From Erwinia oleae (GTDB lineage: Bacteria > Pseudomonadota > Gammaproteobacteria > Enterobacterales > Enterobacteriaceae), in NCBI RefSeq assembly GCF_000770305.1, contig NZ_JNVB01000001.1, positions 62,001-126,000 on the forward strand: a DNA stretch of 64,000 nt. The letters are read 5' to 3'. Each line of letters begins with the position of its first letter. The stretch's first letter is position 1. The notes under the pieces are model-generated. The model saw nothing but the letters and a program-made list of their open reading frames with translations. It did no database searches and was not told the DNA's origin. Both the position numbers and the translations under genes were made by a program. Shown here piece after piece: positions 21,450 through 30,708 of this stretch.

Positions 21450-23147
21450 TCAAATTGATGTACGACGATAGTTACGATACTGCGGCAGCCAGAAATTGGC
21501 GGCAATCGATGCGGAGAGCACATCTTCCGAGGTAACAACGGCCACGCCCGCCAGCTGTGCGGCTTTGCCCACTGCCAGCGCGATGATTTTCGAGACGCCC
21601 TGAATATCTTTCACCTCCGGCAATACCGGGCCTGCGCCATCGTTAACCAGCGGCGAGCAGTCGGCCAGCGCGCGGCTTGCGGCCATCAGCATGCTGTCGG
21701 TCACGCGGACGGCGCCGGACGCAATGACGCCAAGACCGATACCAGGGAAGATATAGGAGTTGTTGCACTGCGCGATAGGATAAATTTTATCCTTCCAGTG
21801 CGCCGGGGAGAACGGACTGCCGGTTGCCACCAGCGCCGCGCCGTCGGTCCAGGCCATAATGTCCTGCGGCGTGGCTTCAACGCGCGATGTGGGGTTGGAA
21901 AGCGGCATCACAATCGGGCGTGCGCAGTGCTTGTGCATTTCACGCACGATCTCTTCACTGAACAGCCCCGGCTGGCCGGAGACGCCGATCAGAATATCCG
22001 GGCGCGCGTTGCGCACCACATCAAGCAGAGAGAGGGATTCCGACTCAACGTCCCAGTTCGCCAGCTTTTCACTTTTCTGCACCAGCCTGCTCTGGAAATT
22101 GAGCAGATTAGGCAGACGATCGGTCAGCAAACCAAAACGATCGACCATAAACACGCGAGCACGTGCTTCTTCATCACTCAGGCCTTCTGATTTCATCTGC
22201 GCGATAATCTGTTCAGCGATGCCGCAGCCCGCGGAACCCGCGCCAAGAAAGACCACTGTCTGTTCACGCAGCAGGCTGCCTGCGGCGCGGCTGGCGGCAA
22301 TCAGCGTGCCGAGCGTAACGGCCGCCGTGCCCTGAATATCATCGTTAAAACAGCACACTTCATCACGATAGCGCTCCAGGATCGGCATCGCATTCTTCTG
22401 TGCAAAATCTTCAAACTGAAGCAGCACGTTTGGCCAGCGGCTTTTTACCGCCTGAATAAATTCGTTGACGAAGCTTTCATACTCTTCGCCGGTAATACGC
22501 GGGTGACGCCAGCCCATGTAAAGCGGATCGTTCAGCAACTGCTGATTATTGGTGCCGACGTCCAGCACCACCGGCAGGGTATAGGCCGGGCTGATGCCGC
22601 CACAGGCGGTATAGAGCGAGAGCTTACCGATGGGAATGCCCATGCCGCCAATGCCCTGATCGCCCAGGCCAAGAATACGTTCGCCATCGGTCACCACGAT
22701 AACTTTAACGTTTTGTTTGGTGGCGTTTTGCAGCATGTCTTCAATGTTTGCGCGATTCGGATAGGAGATAAACAGACCGCGCGCACGGCGATAGATTTCC
22801 GAGAAATGCTCGCACGCCGCACCCACGGTTGGGGTGTAGATAATCGGCATCATCTCTTCAAGGTGATTATCCAGCAGGCGGTAAAACAGCGTCTCGTTGG
22901 TGTCCTGAATATTTCGCAGGTAAACGTGTTTGTCGTTATCGTTTTTGAATTCCTGGAACTGACGCCATGCGCGCTGGGCCTGCTCTTCAATGGTTTCCAC
23001 GGTTTCGGGCAGCAGGCCATTAAGGTTGAAATCGTTACGCTCTTCCACGGAGAAAGCGCTGCCTTTATTCAATAGCGGAAATTCCAGCAGGATAGGGCCA
23101 GCGTAAGGGATATAGAGCGATCGTTTACTTTCGTATTCGAGTTCCAT
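21450..23147 (-). CDS. maeA: NAD-dependent malic enzyme
   Basis: A 565-residue enzyme, exactly the E. coli MaeA length, that decarboxylates malate to pyruvate with NAD. Motifs: [10 protein letters not shown] near the start, [48 protein letters not shown] and the Rossmann [11 protein letters not shown] choose ATG 23147 ([17 protein letters not shown]) because it gives the same offset to RSLYIPYAG as the E. coli protein. ATG 23162 and a TTG at 23186 are longer alternatives; none has a clear ribosome site. In E. coli maeA is elsewhere (near 33 min); here it separates cdd from sanA. Confidence 0.95.
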   Translation of the reverse strand: MELEYESKRSLYIPYAGPILLEFPLLNKGSAFSVEERNDFNLNGLLPETVETIEEQAQRAWRQFQEFKNDNDKHVYLRNIQDTNETLFYRLLDNHLEEMMPIIYTPTVGAACEHFSEIYRRARGLFISYPNRANIEDMLQNATKQNVKVIVVTDGERILGLGDQGIGGMGIPIGKLSLYTACGGISPAYTLPVVLDVGTNNQQLLNDPLYMGWRHPRITGEEYESFVNEFIQAVKSRWPNVLLQFEDFAQKNAMPILERYRDEVCCFNDDIQGTAAVTLGTLIAASRAAGSLLREQTVVFLGAGSAGCGIAEQIIAQMKSEGLSDEEARARVFMVDRFGLLTDRLPNLLNFQSRLVQKSEKLANWDVESESLSLLDVVRNARPDILIGVSGQPGLFSEEIVREMHKHCARPIVMPLSNPTSRVEATPQDIMAWTDGAALVATGSPFSPAHWKDKIYPIAQCNNSYIFPGIGLGVIASGAVRVTDSMLMAASRALADCSPLVNDGAGPVLPEVKDIQGVSKIIALAVGKAAQLAGVAVVTSEDVLSASIAANFWLPQYRNYRRTSI

Positions 23148-23278
23148 GCGGTCAATACTCATTCGAAGCGGGATGTCGTGTGGCAATCCTAAAATAAATC
23201 GTCTGAAAGTACAGCTTTTGTTAACAAGCTATAACAAAAGCTGGGATCTTCGTTGAAAAGCGGAGGTAATGTAACTAT

Positions 23279-24163
23279 TTAAACCAGCGGAACGGTGGTG
23301 ATATTGCCGCAGCCCAGCGCCTGAAGTGTGGCGACGGTGGCCTGGCGCTGCACCACTTTGCCCTCCGGCGCTTCCGCCAGCACGGCGCGTTGAAGGGTGA
23401 ACAAATTATGCCCCGCCAGGTTAAGCAGGATCAGCGCGGCCTGAAGCGGCGGCAGACTGGGGTTGAACGCGGCGTTCTCCGCGTAGGAACCGGCGAAAAT
23501 GTCGCCGTTTTCTGCCTGAAGCGCCACCCCGCTCCATGCCTGGGTGTACGGGGCGTGGCTGCGGTTTGCGGCCCGAAGCGCCGCGCGTGTCAGCGCATCG
23601 CCTCTGAGAGGCACGCCATGATCGACGTTGTCCAACAGTAATGTCTCAATGGCCAGATCGCGCGGGCCGAAGGCGTCCGGCAGATAATCGCCCAGCGTGG
23701 CGGGTTTACGGCCCGGAAGATGAATGCCGAGCGCGGTGCCGCTGTTCAGTTCGTTCATAAACTGGCGGCAGTGGCCGCAGGGTGTGTAGTTAACGGTAAT
23801 GGACGTCAGCGAGGGCTCACCGCGCAGCCACGCATGGGTTATCGCGCTTTGTTCAGCATGTATCGTTTGCTGCATGGTGGCGCCGGAGAACTCCATATTA
23901 GCGCCAAAATAGAGGCGTCCGCTTTTGCCGAGCGCCAGCGCGCCGACGTTAAAACCAGAGAGCGGCGCAACCGCACAGGCTGCGGCCAGCGGCAGCAGCG
24001 CAAAGGACAACGCATGCACGTCAAGGCCGGTGGCCTTCTGAAGAGCATCTACCTGCTCAGGAGAAAAAAAAGCGGGAAAGTCATCGGCATCCACTATCGG
24101 ATGCAGCGCACTTTGCAACGGCGCGGGCAGCGTGGTAAACGCCGGTTGAAAACGTGGGTGCAT
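23279..24163 (-). CDS. cdd: Cytidine deaminase
   Basis: A 294-residue enzyme that deaminates cytidine and deoxycytidine to uridine and deoxyuridine; the length equals E. coli Cdd. The zinc-site motif HAEQSA (with the catalytic Glu) and PCGHCRQF are both present in the N-terminal catalytic domain, followed by the degenerate second domain typical of the enteric dimeric enzyme. It is preceded by a perfect CRP site on the upstream side, consistent with the known CRP/CytR control of cdd. Confidence 0.97.
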   Translation of the reverse strand: MHPRFQPAFTTLPAPLQSALHPIVDADDFPAFFSPEQVDALQKATGLDVHALSFALLPLAAACAVAPLSGFNVGALALGKSGRLYFGANMEFSGATMQQTIHAEQSAITHAWLRGEPSLTSITVNYTPCGHCRQFMNELNSGTALGIHLPGRKPATLGDYLPDAFGPRDLAIETLLLDNVDHGVPLRGDALTRAALRAANRSHAPYTQAWSGVALQAENGDIFAGSYAENAAFNPSLPPLQAALILLNLAGHNLFTLQRAVLAEAPEGKVVQRQATVATLQALGCGNITTVPLV

Positions 24164-24219
24164 ATCGGCCTCTCTGGCATGTTCGGCCGCCTATTCTGGC
24201 GGCCCGTGTCACGGTTGTA

Positions 24220-24235
24220 TGTGATTTTAATCACA
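24220..24235 (-). promoter_or_regulatory. CRP binding site upstream of cdd
   Basis: TGTGA (24220-24224), TTTTAA spacer, TCACA (24231-24235): a perfect palindromic CRP site 57-72 bases upstream of the cdd start. In E. coli cdd is activated by CRP and repressed by CytR bound between CRP sites, so the same is expected here. No second CRP site of equal quality was seen. Confidence 0.92.
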
Positions 24236-24288
24236 TTAGCAGTGCAATTCATGAAAGAGATGCAAACATTGCGCGACTTATCGCAAGT

Positions 24289-24981
24289 TCAGCCCCAGAG
24301 CTGAAGCAGCAATGGAAAAACAAACGGCGCCAGCAGTGAAGTGATAATGCCGCAAAGCACCAGCGCCAGCGAACTCCACGCGCCCTCCTGAAGATCGATC
24401 TCCGCACAGCGCGCGGTGCCCAGCGCATGCGAGGCATTGCCGATCGCCAGACCGCGCGCAGCCCTTGCCCGAATTTTCAGTAAATTTAACAGCATATGAC
24501 CAAAGACCGCGCCCAGTACGCCCGCGATCAGCACACAGATTGCGCTGATCGCCGGTACGCCGCCCAGCGTGGCGGAGACGGCCATAGCAATCGGCGTGGT
24601 GACCGATTTGGGCAAAATGGTCGCGGCGATTTGCGGCGTTGCGCCCATCCACAACGCAATGGCGGTGCCGGATACCATCGCCGTCAGACTGCCGATAAAG
24701 CAGACGCCGATAATTGATTTCCAGCGCGCGCGGATCTGATGAATCTGCTCATAGAGCGGCAGCGCCAGCGCCACTACCGCGGGCTGAAGGAGCTGATTAA
24801 GCATTGCGCTGCCCTGAAAATAGCGCGCGTAGGGCAGGTTGAGCAGCAGAAGCAGCGGAATAATTACCGCCATTGAAATCAGCAGCGGATTAAGCAGCGA
24901 AATTTTCACCTTTGCCGCCAGCCGCCGGGCGGCAAAAAAAACCGCGACCGTCAGCGGCAGCGACCACCAGATATCACTCAT
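24289..24981 (-). CDS. yohK: LrgB-family inner membrane protein YohK
   Basis: A 230-residue LrgB/CidB-type membrane protein with about 6 segments, including the conserved [15 protein letters not shown] and [12 protein letters not shown] blocks. In staphylococci the LrgAB and CidAB pairs affect murein hydrolase activity and pyruvate or metabolite transport; the E. coli pair has been linked to 3-hydroxypropionate sensitivity. Start ATG 24981 ([16 protein letters not shown]) overlaps the last 8 bases of yohJ; the frame is open to 25086 but only as a shadow of yohJ. Followed by cdd on the same strand, as in E. coli. Confidence 0.93.
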   Translation of the reverse strand: MSDIWWSLPLTVAVFFAARRLAAKVKISLLNPLLISMAVIIPLLLLLNLPYARYFQGSAMLNQLLQPAVVALALPLYEQIHQIRARWKSIIGVCFIGSLTAMVSGTAIALWMGATPQIAATILPKSVTTPIAMAVSATLGGVPAISAICVLIAGVLGAVFGHMLLNLLKIRARAARGLAIGNASHALGTARCAEIDLQEGAWSSLALVLCGIITSLLAPFVFPLLLQLWG

Positions 24982-25363
24982 CTTTCGCTCCTGAAGGCAG
25001 TCCGCCGTGCAGCCGTTGAGAACAGAAACCGACGGTGACCAGCACAATAAGCGTGCTGACGGTGCAGGAGACGACAATCGGGCCAAACTGGGCGGTCAGC
25101 ACGTCCACATAGCTCATCACGCCAACGCTTATCGGCACAAAAAGCAGCGCCATATAGCGGATCAACAGATGACTGCCGGGCTTCACCCACTGCGCGGGAA
25201 TGATGCGTATCGCCAGCAGGATAAAAAGAATAAGCATACCGAGAATGCTGCCGGGGATGGTCACCGGCAGCAGGGCCGCCAGGCCGTTACCGACAAAAAG
25301 CGCGAGATAGATAATGATAAAGGCGCGAAGATAGCGCCAGAGAACCGACAGCGCGGTACGCAT
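24974..25363 (-). CDS. yohJ: LrgA/CidA-family inner membrane protein YohJ
   Basis: A 129-residue protein with four hydrophobic segments and the LrgA-family signature [18 protein letters not shown] followed by [11 protein letters not shown]. It is the partner of YohK: the genes overlap by 8 bases and the two families are nearly always encoded together. Start ATG 25363 ([13 protein letters not shown]). LrgA proteins resemble holins in topology, but the physiological role in enterobacteria is uncertain. Confidence 0.92.
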   Translation of the reverse strand: MRTALSVLWRYLRAFIIIYLALFVGNGLAALLPVTIPGSILGMLILFILLAIRIIPAQWVKPGSHLLIRYMALLFVPISVGVMSYVDVLTAQFGPIVVSCTVSTLIVLVTVGFCSQRLHGGLPSGAKDE

Positions 25364-25427
25364 GATAAGCTCCTGTTTGCTGAATGCTAATCATACGTCG
25401 GGACGTGTTGTGTGTCACATTTCACGA

Positions 25428-25461
25428 TAAAAAACAGGGCGAAAAGTCGCCCTGTTTTTTT
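25428..25461 (-). terminator. Intrinsic terminator after metG
   Basis: AACAGGGCGA (25433-25442) pairs with TCGCCCTGTT (25447-25456), with A- and T-tracts on both sides, so it terminates in both directions. The relevant use is for metG, which ends at 25473 on the minus strand, insulating it from yohJ. Confidence 0.9.
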
Positions 25462-25472
25462 GATGTCGCCGG

Positions 25473-27506
25473 TTATTTTACCTGCATACCCGGCTGTGCA
25501 CCGCTGTCCGGGCTGAGCAGGAAAATGTCTTTACCGCCAGGGCCCGCCGCCATCACCATGCCTTCCGACAGTCCAAAGCGCATTTTGCGCGGCGCGAGAT
25601 TTGCCACCATTACCGTGTGACGGCCAATCAGCACCGCCGGGTCCGGATAGGCAGAACGAATGCCGGAGAATACCTGGCGCGTTTCGCCCCCTAAATCCAG
25701 CGTCAGCTTCAGCAGCTTATCGGAGCCGTCCACAAAGGTGGCGTTCTGGATTAGCGCGATACGCATATCCACTTTGGCGAAGTCATCAAAAGTAATGGTT
25801 TCCTGAATCGGATCGTCGGCCAGCGGGCCGGTCAGGGCGGGTTTGTTCGCGGCTGCGGCGTCCTCTTTGGAGGTGGCAACCAGCGCATTAACCTTATCCA
25901 TCTCAATACGGTTATACAGCGCTTTGAAAGGAGAAAGCGTGTGGTTCAGCAGCGGCTGTTCAATCTCGTCCCAGCTCAGCGGCTGATTCAGGAACGCTTC
26001 AGCGCGTTCGCTCAGGCTCGGCAACACGGGCTTCAGCCAGGTCATCAGCACGCGGAACAGGTTGATACCCATGGTACAAATTGCCTGAAGATCGGCGTCG
26101 CGGCCTTCCTGTTTCGCCACGACCCACGGCGCCTGTTCGTCAACGTAGCGGTTGGCCACATCAGCCAGCGCCATGATTTCGCGCACCGCGCGGCTGAATT
26201 CACGGTTGCTCCAGGCTTCGCCGATACCGGCTGCGGCGTCGGTGAAGGTTTTATACAGCGCAGGGTCGGCCAGTTCGGCAGAAAGTTTTCCGTCAAAGCG
26301 TTTGGTGATGAAACCGGCGTTGCGTGAGGCAAGGTTCACTACTTTGTTTACGATATCGGCGTTCACGCGCTGCACGAAATCTTCCAGGTTCAGGTCGATA
26401 TCATCAATACGCGAGGAGAGCTTGGCGGCGTAGTAATAACGAAGGCTGTCGGCGTCCAGATGATTAAGCCAGGTGCTGGCTTTAATAAAGGTGCCGCGCG
26501 ATTTCGACATTTTGGCTCCGTTCACCGTCACATACCCGTGTACAAACAGATTGGTCGGCTTACGGAAATTACTGCCTTCCAGCATCGCCGGCCAGAACAG
26601 GCTGTGGAAGTAGACGATATCTTTGCCGATAAAGTGGTAAAGGTCGGCATCAGAATCTTTCTGCCAGAAGGCGTCAAAATCAATGTCGCCGCGCTTATCG
26701 CACAGATTTTTAAAGGAGCCCATGTAGCCGATTGGCGCGTCCAGCCAGACGTAAAAATACTTGCCCGGCGCGTTCGGAATTTCAAAGCCGAAGTAGGGCG
26801 CATCGCGGGAAATATCCCACTGTTGCAGGCCCGACTCAAACCACTCCTGCATCTTGTTCGCCACCTGCTCCTGTAGGGCACCGGAGCGGGTCCAGGCTTG
26901 CAACATGTCGCTGAAGGCTGGCAGGTCGAAGAAAAAGTGCTCCGACTCGCGCATCACCGGCGTGGCGCCCGATACCACCGATTTGGGTTCGATCAGCTCC
27001 GTCGGGCTGTAGGTCGCGCCGCACACTTCACAGTTATCGCCATACTGGTCGGCGGATTTGCATTTCGGACAAGTACCCTTCACAAAGCGATCCGGCAGAA
27101 ACATGCCTTTTTCAGGATCGTAAAGCTGAGAGATGGTGCGGTTTTTAATAAAACCGTTCTCTTTCAGGCGCGTGTAGATCAGCCCGGACAGCTCGCGATT
27201 TTCATCGCTGTGCGTTGAGTGATAGTTGTCATAGCTGATATTAAAGCCAGCAAAGTCGGTCTGATGCTCCTGACTCATTTCGGCAATCATCTGCTCGGGG
27301 GCAATGCCGGACTGCTGAGCTTTCAGCATAATCGGCGTGCCGTGGGCGTCATCCGCGCAGATGAAGTAAACCTGGTTGCCGCGCATTCGCTGGTAACGCA
27401 CCCATATGTCCGCCTGGATGTGTTCAAGCATGTGACCGAGATGGATAGGGCCGTTTGCGTACGGCAGTGCGCACGTTACCAATATTTTTTTCGCGACTTG
27501 AGTCAT
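25473..27506 (-). CDS. metG: Methionyl-tRNA synthetase
   Basis: A 677-residue class I aminoacyl-tRNA synthetase, the same length as E. coli MetG. HIGH-type motif HLGHM at about residue 22, a four-cysteine zinc knuckle ([17 protein letters not shown]), the KMSKS motif at about residue 333 ([10 protein letters not shown]), an anticodon-binding helical domain and a C-terminal tRNA-binding OB fold ([12 protein letters not shown] to the end) that dimerises. It is divergent from apbC, the same arrangement as metG-mrp in E. coli, with a 155-base shared promoter region. Confidence 0.98.
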   Translation of the reverse strand: MTQVAKKILVTCALPYANGPIHLGHMLEHIQADIWVRYQRMRGNQVYFICADDAHGTPIMLKAQQSGIAPEQMIAEMSQEHQTDFAGFNISYDNYHSTHSDENRELSGLIYTRLKENGFIKNRTISQLYDPEKGMFLPDRFVKGTCPKCKSADQYGDNCEVCGATYSPTELIEPKSVVSGATPVMRESEHFFFDLPAFSDMLQAWTRSGALQEQVANKMQEWFESGLQQWDISRDAPYFGFEIPNAPGKYFYVWLDAPIGYMGSFKNLCDKRGDIDFDAFWQKDSDADLYHFIGKDIVYFHSLFWPAMLEGSNFRKPTNLFVHGYVTVNGAKMSKSRGTFIKASTWLNHLDADSLRYYYAAKLSSRIDDIDLNLEDFVQRVNADIVNKVVNLASRNAGFITKRFDGKLSAELADPALYKTFTDAAAGIGEAWSNREFSRAVREIMALADVANRYVDEQAPWVVAKQEGRDADLQAICTMGINLFRVLMTWLKPVLPSLSERAEAFLNQPLSWDEIEQPLLNHTLSPFKALYNRIEMDKVNALVATSKEDAAAANKPALTGPLADDPIQETITFDDFAKVDMRIALIQNATFVDGSDKLLKLTLDLGGETRQVFSGIRSAYPDPAVLIGRHTVMVANLAPRKMRFGLSEGMVMAAGPGGKDIFLLSPDSGAQPGMQVK

Positions 27507-27661
27507 AGTAAGACTTAGCTCATACCTGTTAAAGAAAGGGTCTAGATGGTAACCGAGTGTGCTGTCCGGGTAAATGTTCTACTGTTGATTTTCGCATCCG
27601 GCCGCCGCCGCATCTGATATGCTGTGCGGTACAGAACTTATCGAAAAAAGAAGGAGCCAGG

Positions 27662-28774
27662 ATGACCTCTCACTCTGCCGGGCAACATTCGCCGGAAGCG
27701 CTGCGCGCTATGGTGATGGGCGTGTTGACCACGTTTGAACATCCCACGCTGAAGCACAATCTGACCACGCTGAAGTCGCTGCATCACTGCGCCATGATGG
27801 ATAATACGCTGCATATCGACCTGATGATGCCGTTTGTCTGGCGCAGCGGCTTTGAGGCGCTGAAGGAAGCGACCAGCGCCGAACTGTTGCGTTTAACCCA
27901 CGCCACGGCCATCAGCTGGCGCCTTAACCACGATGTGGCGACCATGAAGCGCGTAAAAAATCAGCCCGGCGTAAACGGCGTAAAAAACATCATCGCAGTC
28001 AGTTCCGGCAAAGGCGGCGTAGGAAAATCCAGCACGGCGGTGAATCTTGCGCTGGCGCTGGTGGCTGAAGGCGCGAAGGTCGGCCTGCTGGATGCGGATA
28101 TCTATGGCCCTTCGATCCCGGACATGCTCGGTACGCGGAGTGAGCGCCCGAGTTCGCCGGACGGCACGCACATGGCACCGATTATGTCGCACGGCCTGGC
28201 GACCAACTCTATCGGCTATCTGGTGACCGATGATAACGCCATGGTCTGGCGCGGCCCGATGGCCAGCAAAGCGCTGATGCAGCTGCTTAACGAAACGCTG
28301 TGGCCGGACCTGGACTATCTGGTATTGGATATGCCGCCGGGCACCGGCGATATCCAGCTCACGCTGTCGCAGAACGTACCGGTCACCGGCGCGCTGGTGG
28401 TGACCACGCCGCAGGACATTGCGCTGGTTGACGCCCGCAAAGGCATCGTAATGTTTGAAAAGGTCAGCGTGCCGGTGCTGGGAATTGTAGAGAACATGAG
28501 CATGCATATTTGCAGCAACTGTGGACATCACGAACCGATTTTCGGCAGCGGCGGGGCAGTGAAACTTGCTCAGCAATATAATACGCGTCTGCTGGGGCAG
28601 CTTCCGTTACACATTACCGTACGGGAAGATCTGGACGACGGGCAGCCGACGGTGGTGCGTCGCCCGGAGAGCGAGTTTACTCAGCTTTACCGCGATCTGG
28701 CAGGTGCGGTCGCCGCGCAGATCTACTGGCAGGGTGAGGTGATCCCGGACGATATCTCCTTCCGCGCGCTTTAG
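27662..28774 (+). CDS. apbC: Iron-sulfur cluster carrier protein ApbC (Mrp)
   Basis: A 370-residue P-loop ATPase of the Mrp/Nbp35 family that binds and transfers Fe-S clusters. It has an N-terminal DUF59-like segment (SPEALRAMVMGVLTTFEHPT), the deviant Walker A SSGKGGVGKSS (about residue 120), the switch segment LDADIYGPSIPDMLG, DMPPGTGD and the cluster-binding CSNCGHHE. Start ATG 27662 follows AAGAAGGAG; in-frame codons back to 27557 lack support. Divergent from metG, as in E. coli. Confidence 0.95.
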   Translation: MTSHSAGQHSPEALRAMVMGVLTTFEHPTLKHNLTTLKSLHHCAMMDNTLHIDLMMPFVWRSGFEALKEATSAELLRLTHATAISWRLNHDVATMKRVKNQPGVNGVKNIIAVSSGKGGVGKSSTAVNLALALVAEGAKVGLLDADIYGPSIPDMLGTRSERPSSPDGTHMAPIMSHGLATNSIGYLVTDDNAMVWRGPMASKALMQLLNETLWPDLDYLVLDMPPGTGDIQLTLSQNVPVTGALVVTTPQDIALVDARKGIVMFEKVSVPVLGIVENMSMHICSNCGHHEPIFGSGGAVKLAQQYNTRLLGQLPLHITVREDLDDGQPTVVRRPESEFTQLYRDLAGAVAAQIYWQGEVIPDDISFRAL

Positions 28775-28810
28775 TATGAAAAACGGGATCGTTGATCGTT
28801 CCCATCTTCA

Positions 28811-28845
28811 GGCCGCCCAATCGCGGCGGCCAGCTTGCTTTTTTA
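28811..28845 (+). terminator. Probable terminator after apbC
   Basis: GGCCGCC (28811-28817) pairs with GGCGGCC (28825-28831) around a 7-base loop. A T-tract follows at 28839-28844, separated from the stem by seven bases, so it may be a weaker intrinsic terminator. Confidence 0.65.
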
Positions 28846-28939
28846 TCCTCTGCCTGCGCTGACCACCGTGTCGTTCATTGAATATTTATACTTCGGTCCT
28901 TATTATCAGCCGCTTTAAAATATCCGGGGATACATATTC

Positions 28940-29566
28940 ATGACAGCGGCAAGATTGAGGCGTTTAACGCCGCACATCCTCCATAAGAAGAGGGTAAGAG
29001 ATGCGCAGCGTGGTTTCGCGCTTTCAATTGCACTTCTGATCGGCGGGACATTTTCTGCGCATTCAGCCACCGTTTCACAAAAGATTAAAAACAGTTGGAA
29101 TACGTTCAGCGATAACGTTGCGCAAACCTGGCAACAGTCTGAGGGCGGCGACATCTACCTGCCGGCGATCACCTGGCATAACCGCTGGACTTACGATGAC
29201 GAACATATCGAGAAATATAACGAGCGCCCCTGGGGAGCCGGTGGCGGCGTTTCGCGCTACGACCAGAAAGGTAACTGGCATGGTCTCTATCTGATGGCGT
29301 TTAAAGACTCTTTCAACAAGTGGGAGCCCTTTGGTGGTTACGGCTGGGTGGCCACCTGGCGGCCGTTAGCGGATGACAAATTTCACTGGGGAGCAGGCTA
29401 TACCGCCGGTTTTACCGCGCGCGATAACTGGAAATACATTCCTGTGCCCGCTGTACTGCCGCTGGCAGCGGTGGGATACGGCAATCTGGATTTGCAAATG
29501 ACCTATATTCCGGGCACTTATAATAATGGAAACGTCTTTTTCGCCTGGCTGAAATATCACTTTTAA
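28940..29566 (+). CDS. pagP: Lipid A palmitoyltransferase PagP
   Basis: A 208-residue outer-membrane enzyme that moves palmitate from phospholipid to lipid A, giving resistance to cationic peptides. It carries a basic N-terminal extension and signal segment ([17 protein letters not shown]), then an eight-stranded barrel nearly superimposable on E. coli PagP. The catalytic His is in AITWHNRW and the Asp-Ser pair in [22 protein letters not shown] near the C terminus is also conserved. E. coli PagP has 186 residues, the difference being the N terminus, so a downstream start is possible; ATG 28940 has only a loosely placed GGGGA. pagP is elsewhere in E. coli (near crcB/dcuC). It converges with an acetyltransferase gene 8 bases away. 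Confidence 0.94.
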   Translation: MTAARLRRLTPHILHKKRVRDAQRGFALSIALLIGGTFSAHSATVSQKIKNSWNTFSDNVAQTWQQSEGGDIYLPAITWHNRWTYDDEHIEKYNERPWGAGGGVSRYDQKGNWHGLYLMAFKDSFNKWEPFGGYGWVATWRPLADDKFHWGAGYTAGFTARDNWKYIPVPAVLPLAAVGYGNLDLQMTYIPGTYNNGNVFFAWLKYHF

Positions 29567-29574
29567 AACGGGAC

Positions 29575-29997
29575 TTAACGCACAAAGTGCATCAGCCAGT
29601 ACGCGCCGTGTTCGGCTTCGCCATCGGAAACAATCTCCCAACCGTGGCGCTGATAGAACGCGGTCGCGGCCTCATTGGCTTTGAGGCACTTCAGCGCGCC
29701 CGTTGAGGTGAATTTTTCCTGCACTGCATTCAGCAGCGCGCTGCCAACGCCCTGGCGCTGACAGTCAGGATCGATAAACAGGCTGTGCAGAAAATTATCA
29801 TTAGGCAGCACGGCGGCAAAGCCAAGACGGCGGCCGTCCTGCTCGGCCACCCAGACCCGCTCCCCCAGCGTCACCCGGTCAAAGTCTTCCAGCCGCCAGT
29901 CGCTGTCATCGAGCCAGCGCCAGTTCGCTTTGCGCGAGGCCAGAAAAAGCGTGCGCAGAAAAGGGCGGTCGTCTTCGGTAAAGCGGCGAATGTGCAT
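29575..29997 (-). CDS. GNAT-family N-acetyltransferase
   Basis: A 140-residue acetyltransferase with the GNAT fold. The acetyl-CoA pyrophosphate loop DCQRQGVGSALLNAV (about residues 78-92) and the late NEAATAFYQRHGWEIV are characteristic. The substrate is unknown. It lies 3 bases downstream of the small unrecognised gene on the same strand, so they are probably one transcription unit, and it converges with pagP. Confidence 0.85.
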   Translation of the reverse strand: MHIRRFTEDDRPFLRTLFLASRKANWRWLDDSDWRLEDFDRVTLGERVWVAEQDGRRLGFAAVLPNDNFLHSLFIDPDCQRQGVGSALLNAVQEKFTSTGALKCLKANEAATAFYQRHGWEIVSDGEAEHGAYWLMHFVR

Positions 29998-30000
29998 CGT

Positions 30001-30249
30001 TTATCCCACCAGCATGACGTAGCGCTCACCATCAATGCCGGTGCCGCGATAGTCATAATCGATCTTACCGGCTTCAAATAGCTGATCCAGTAAGGCAAAG
30101 TTATCCGGCGGCGTCACGTTGCAACGGTGATTCAGCGTGGTATCACGAATCGAAAATGTGCGATCGCCGCGGGCGATCTGTTCCAGATAGTGCAGCATGC
30201 GCAGCGCGGCCAGGCTGATGCCGTACTGTTCGTTAAGAGGTCTTATCAT
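30001..30249 (-). CDS. Small conserved-looking protein of unknown function
   Basis: I do not recognise this 82-residue protein. It begins MIRPLNEQYGISLAALRMLH and ends GTGIDGERYVMLVG. It is soluble and mildly acidic, with probable helices in the first half and a short strand region at the end; a compact winged-helix-like layout is conceivable but unproven. I prefer ATG 30249 because GGAAG sits 4 bases upstream on the minus strand; ATG 30261 would add four residues and the frame is open to 30408. It is 3 bases from the acetyltransferase gene, so it is probably a real gene in a two-gene unit. Confidence 0.65.
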   Translation of the reverse strand: MIRPLNEQYGISLAALRMLHYLEQIARGDRTFSIRDTTLNHRCNVTPPDNFALLDQLFEAGKIDYDYRGTGIDGERYVMLVG

Positions 30250-30409
30250 CGTTTCTTCCATCGGCTTCGCTTTCGGCCTGATGCTGAACAGGGTAGCGGA
30301 TTGGCAGAGGATAGTAAAAATTAGCATCAGGCGACGGTGCAGTGCTGTACAACGCGTTCTGCAATCTGCTTTACTGTCTGGCGAGCAGACCAGTAGTCTG
30401 TTTACCACC

Positions 30410-30489
30410 TGACTCGGGGTGCCCTTCCACGCGAAGGCTGAGAAATACCCGTTGAACCTGAACTGGATAATGCCAGCGGAGGGAAGTCA
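30410..30489 (+). ncRNA. TPP riboswitch (THI element) of the thiMD leader
   Basis: The aptamer is textbook: TGACT (30410-30414) pairs with AGTCA (30485-30489) as P1. GGGGTGCC (30416-30423), GGCTGAGA (30436-30443), TACCC, TTGAACCTGA and CTGGATAATGCCAGC follow in order and match the THI box. It closely resembles the E. coli thiM riboswitch, which blocks translation when TPP is bound. The downstream platform contains GGGAGTATGT just before the ATG at 30535, so the ligand should control access to that ribosome site. Confidence 0.96.
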
Positions 30490-30534
30490 GATGCCTGAGC
30501 GCATCGCCTTCTTGATCGCCGGTTGGGAGTATGT

Positions 30535-30708
30535 ATGATCCAACCTCACACCGTCCTTGCGGCTGACGCCGCCGCCTCTCTCGCGCAGTATCATCAACGT
30601 TCCCTGACCCGTAACGTAATGCAGACCTTTACCAACAACCGGTTACTGATATCTTACGCTTTCTCTCTGGCATTCTTCTGCACGCTGTGCATGGAGGTAA
30701 CGCGATGA
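30535..30708 (+). pseudogene. thiM: Collapsed thiM (hydroxyethylthiazole kinase) remnant
   Basis: Where a full thiM of about 790 bases is expected between the riboswitch and thiD, only 174 bases of open frame remain, encoding 57 residues. The start is recognisably ThiM-like: AADAAASLAQYHQRS corresponds to the N terminus and VMQTFTNNRLL to the substrate-site segment VVQTFTANTLL of E. coli ThiM, with the intervening PLVHCMTND-type stretch missing. The rest of the kinase, including its ATP site, is gone. Another frame over 30650-30704 resembles a ThiM C-terminal tail. The frame retains a good ribosome site (GGGAG) and its stop overlaps the thiD start as ATGA, so it could still be translated as a leader and couple thiD to the riboswitch. 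Confidence 0.8.

Noticed and set aside
30001-30408. A longer 135-residue version of the small unknown gene
   Set aside because: The first 53 codons have no ribosome site and the peptide is unlike the rest; the ATG at 30249 has GGAAG in place.
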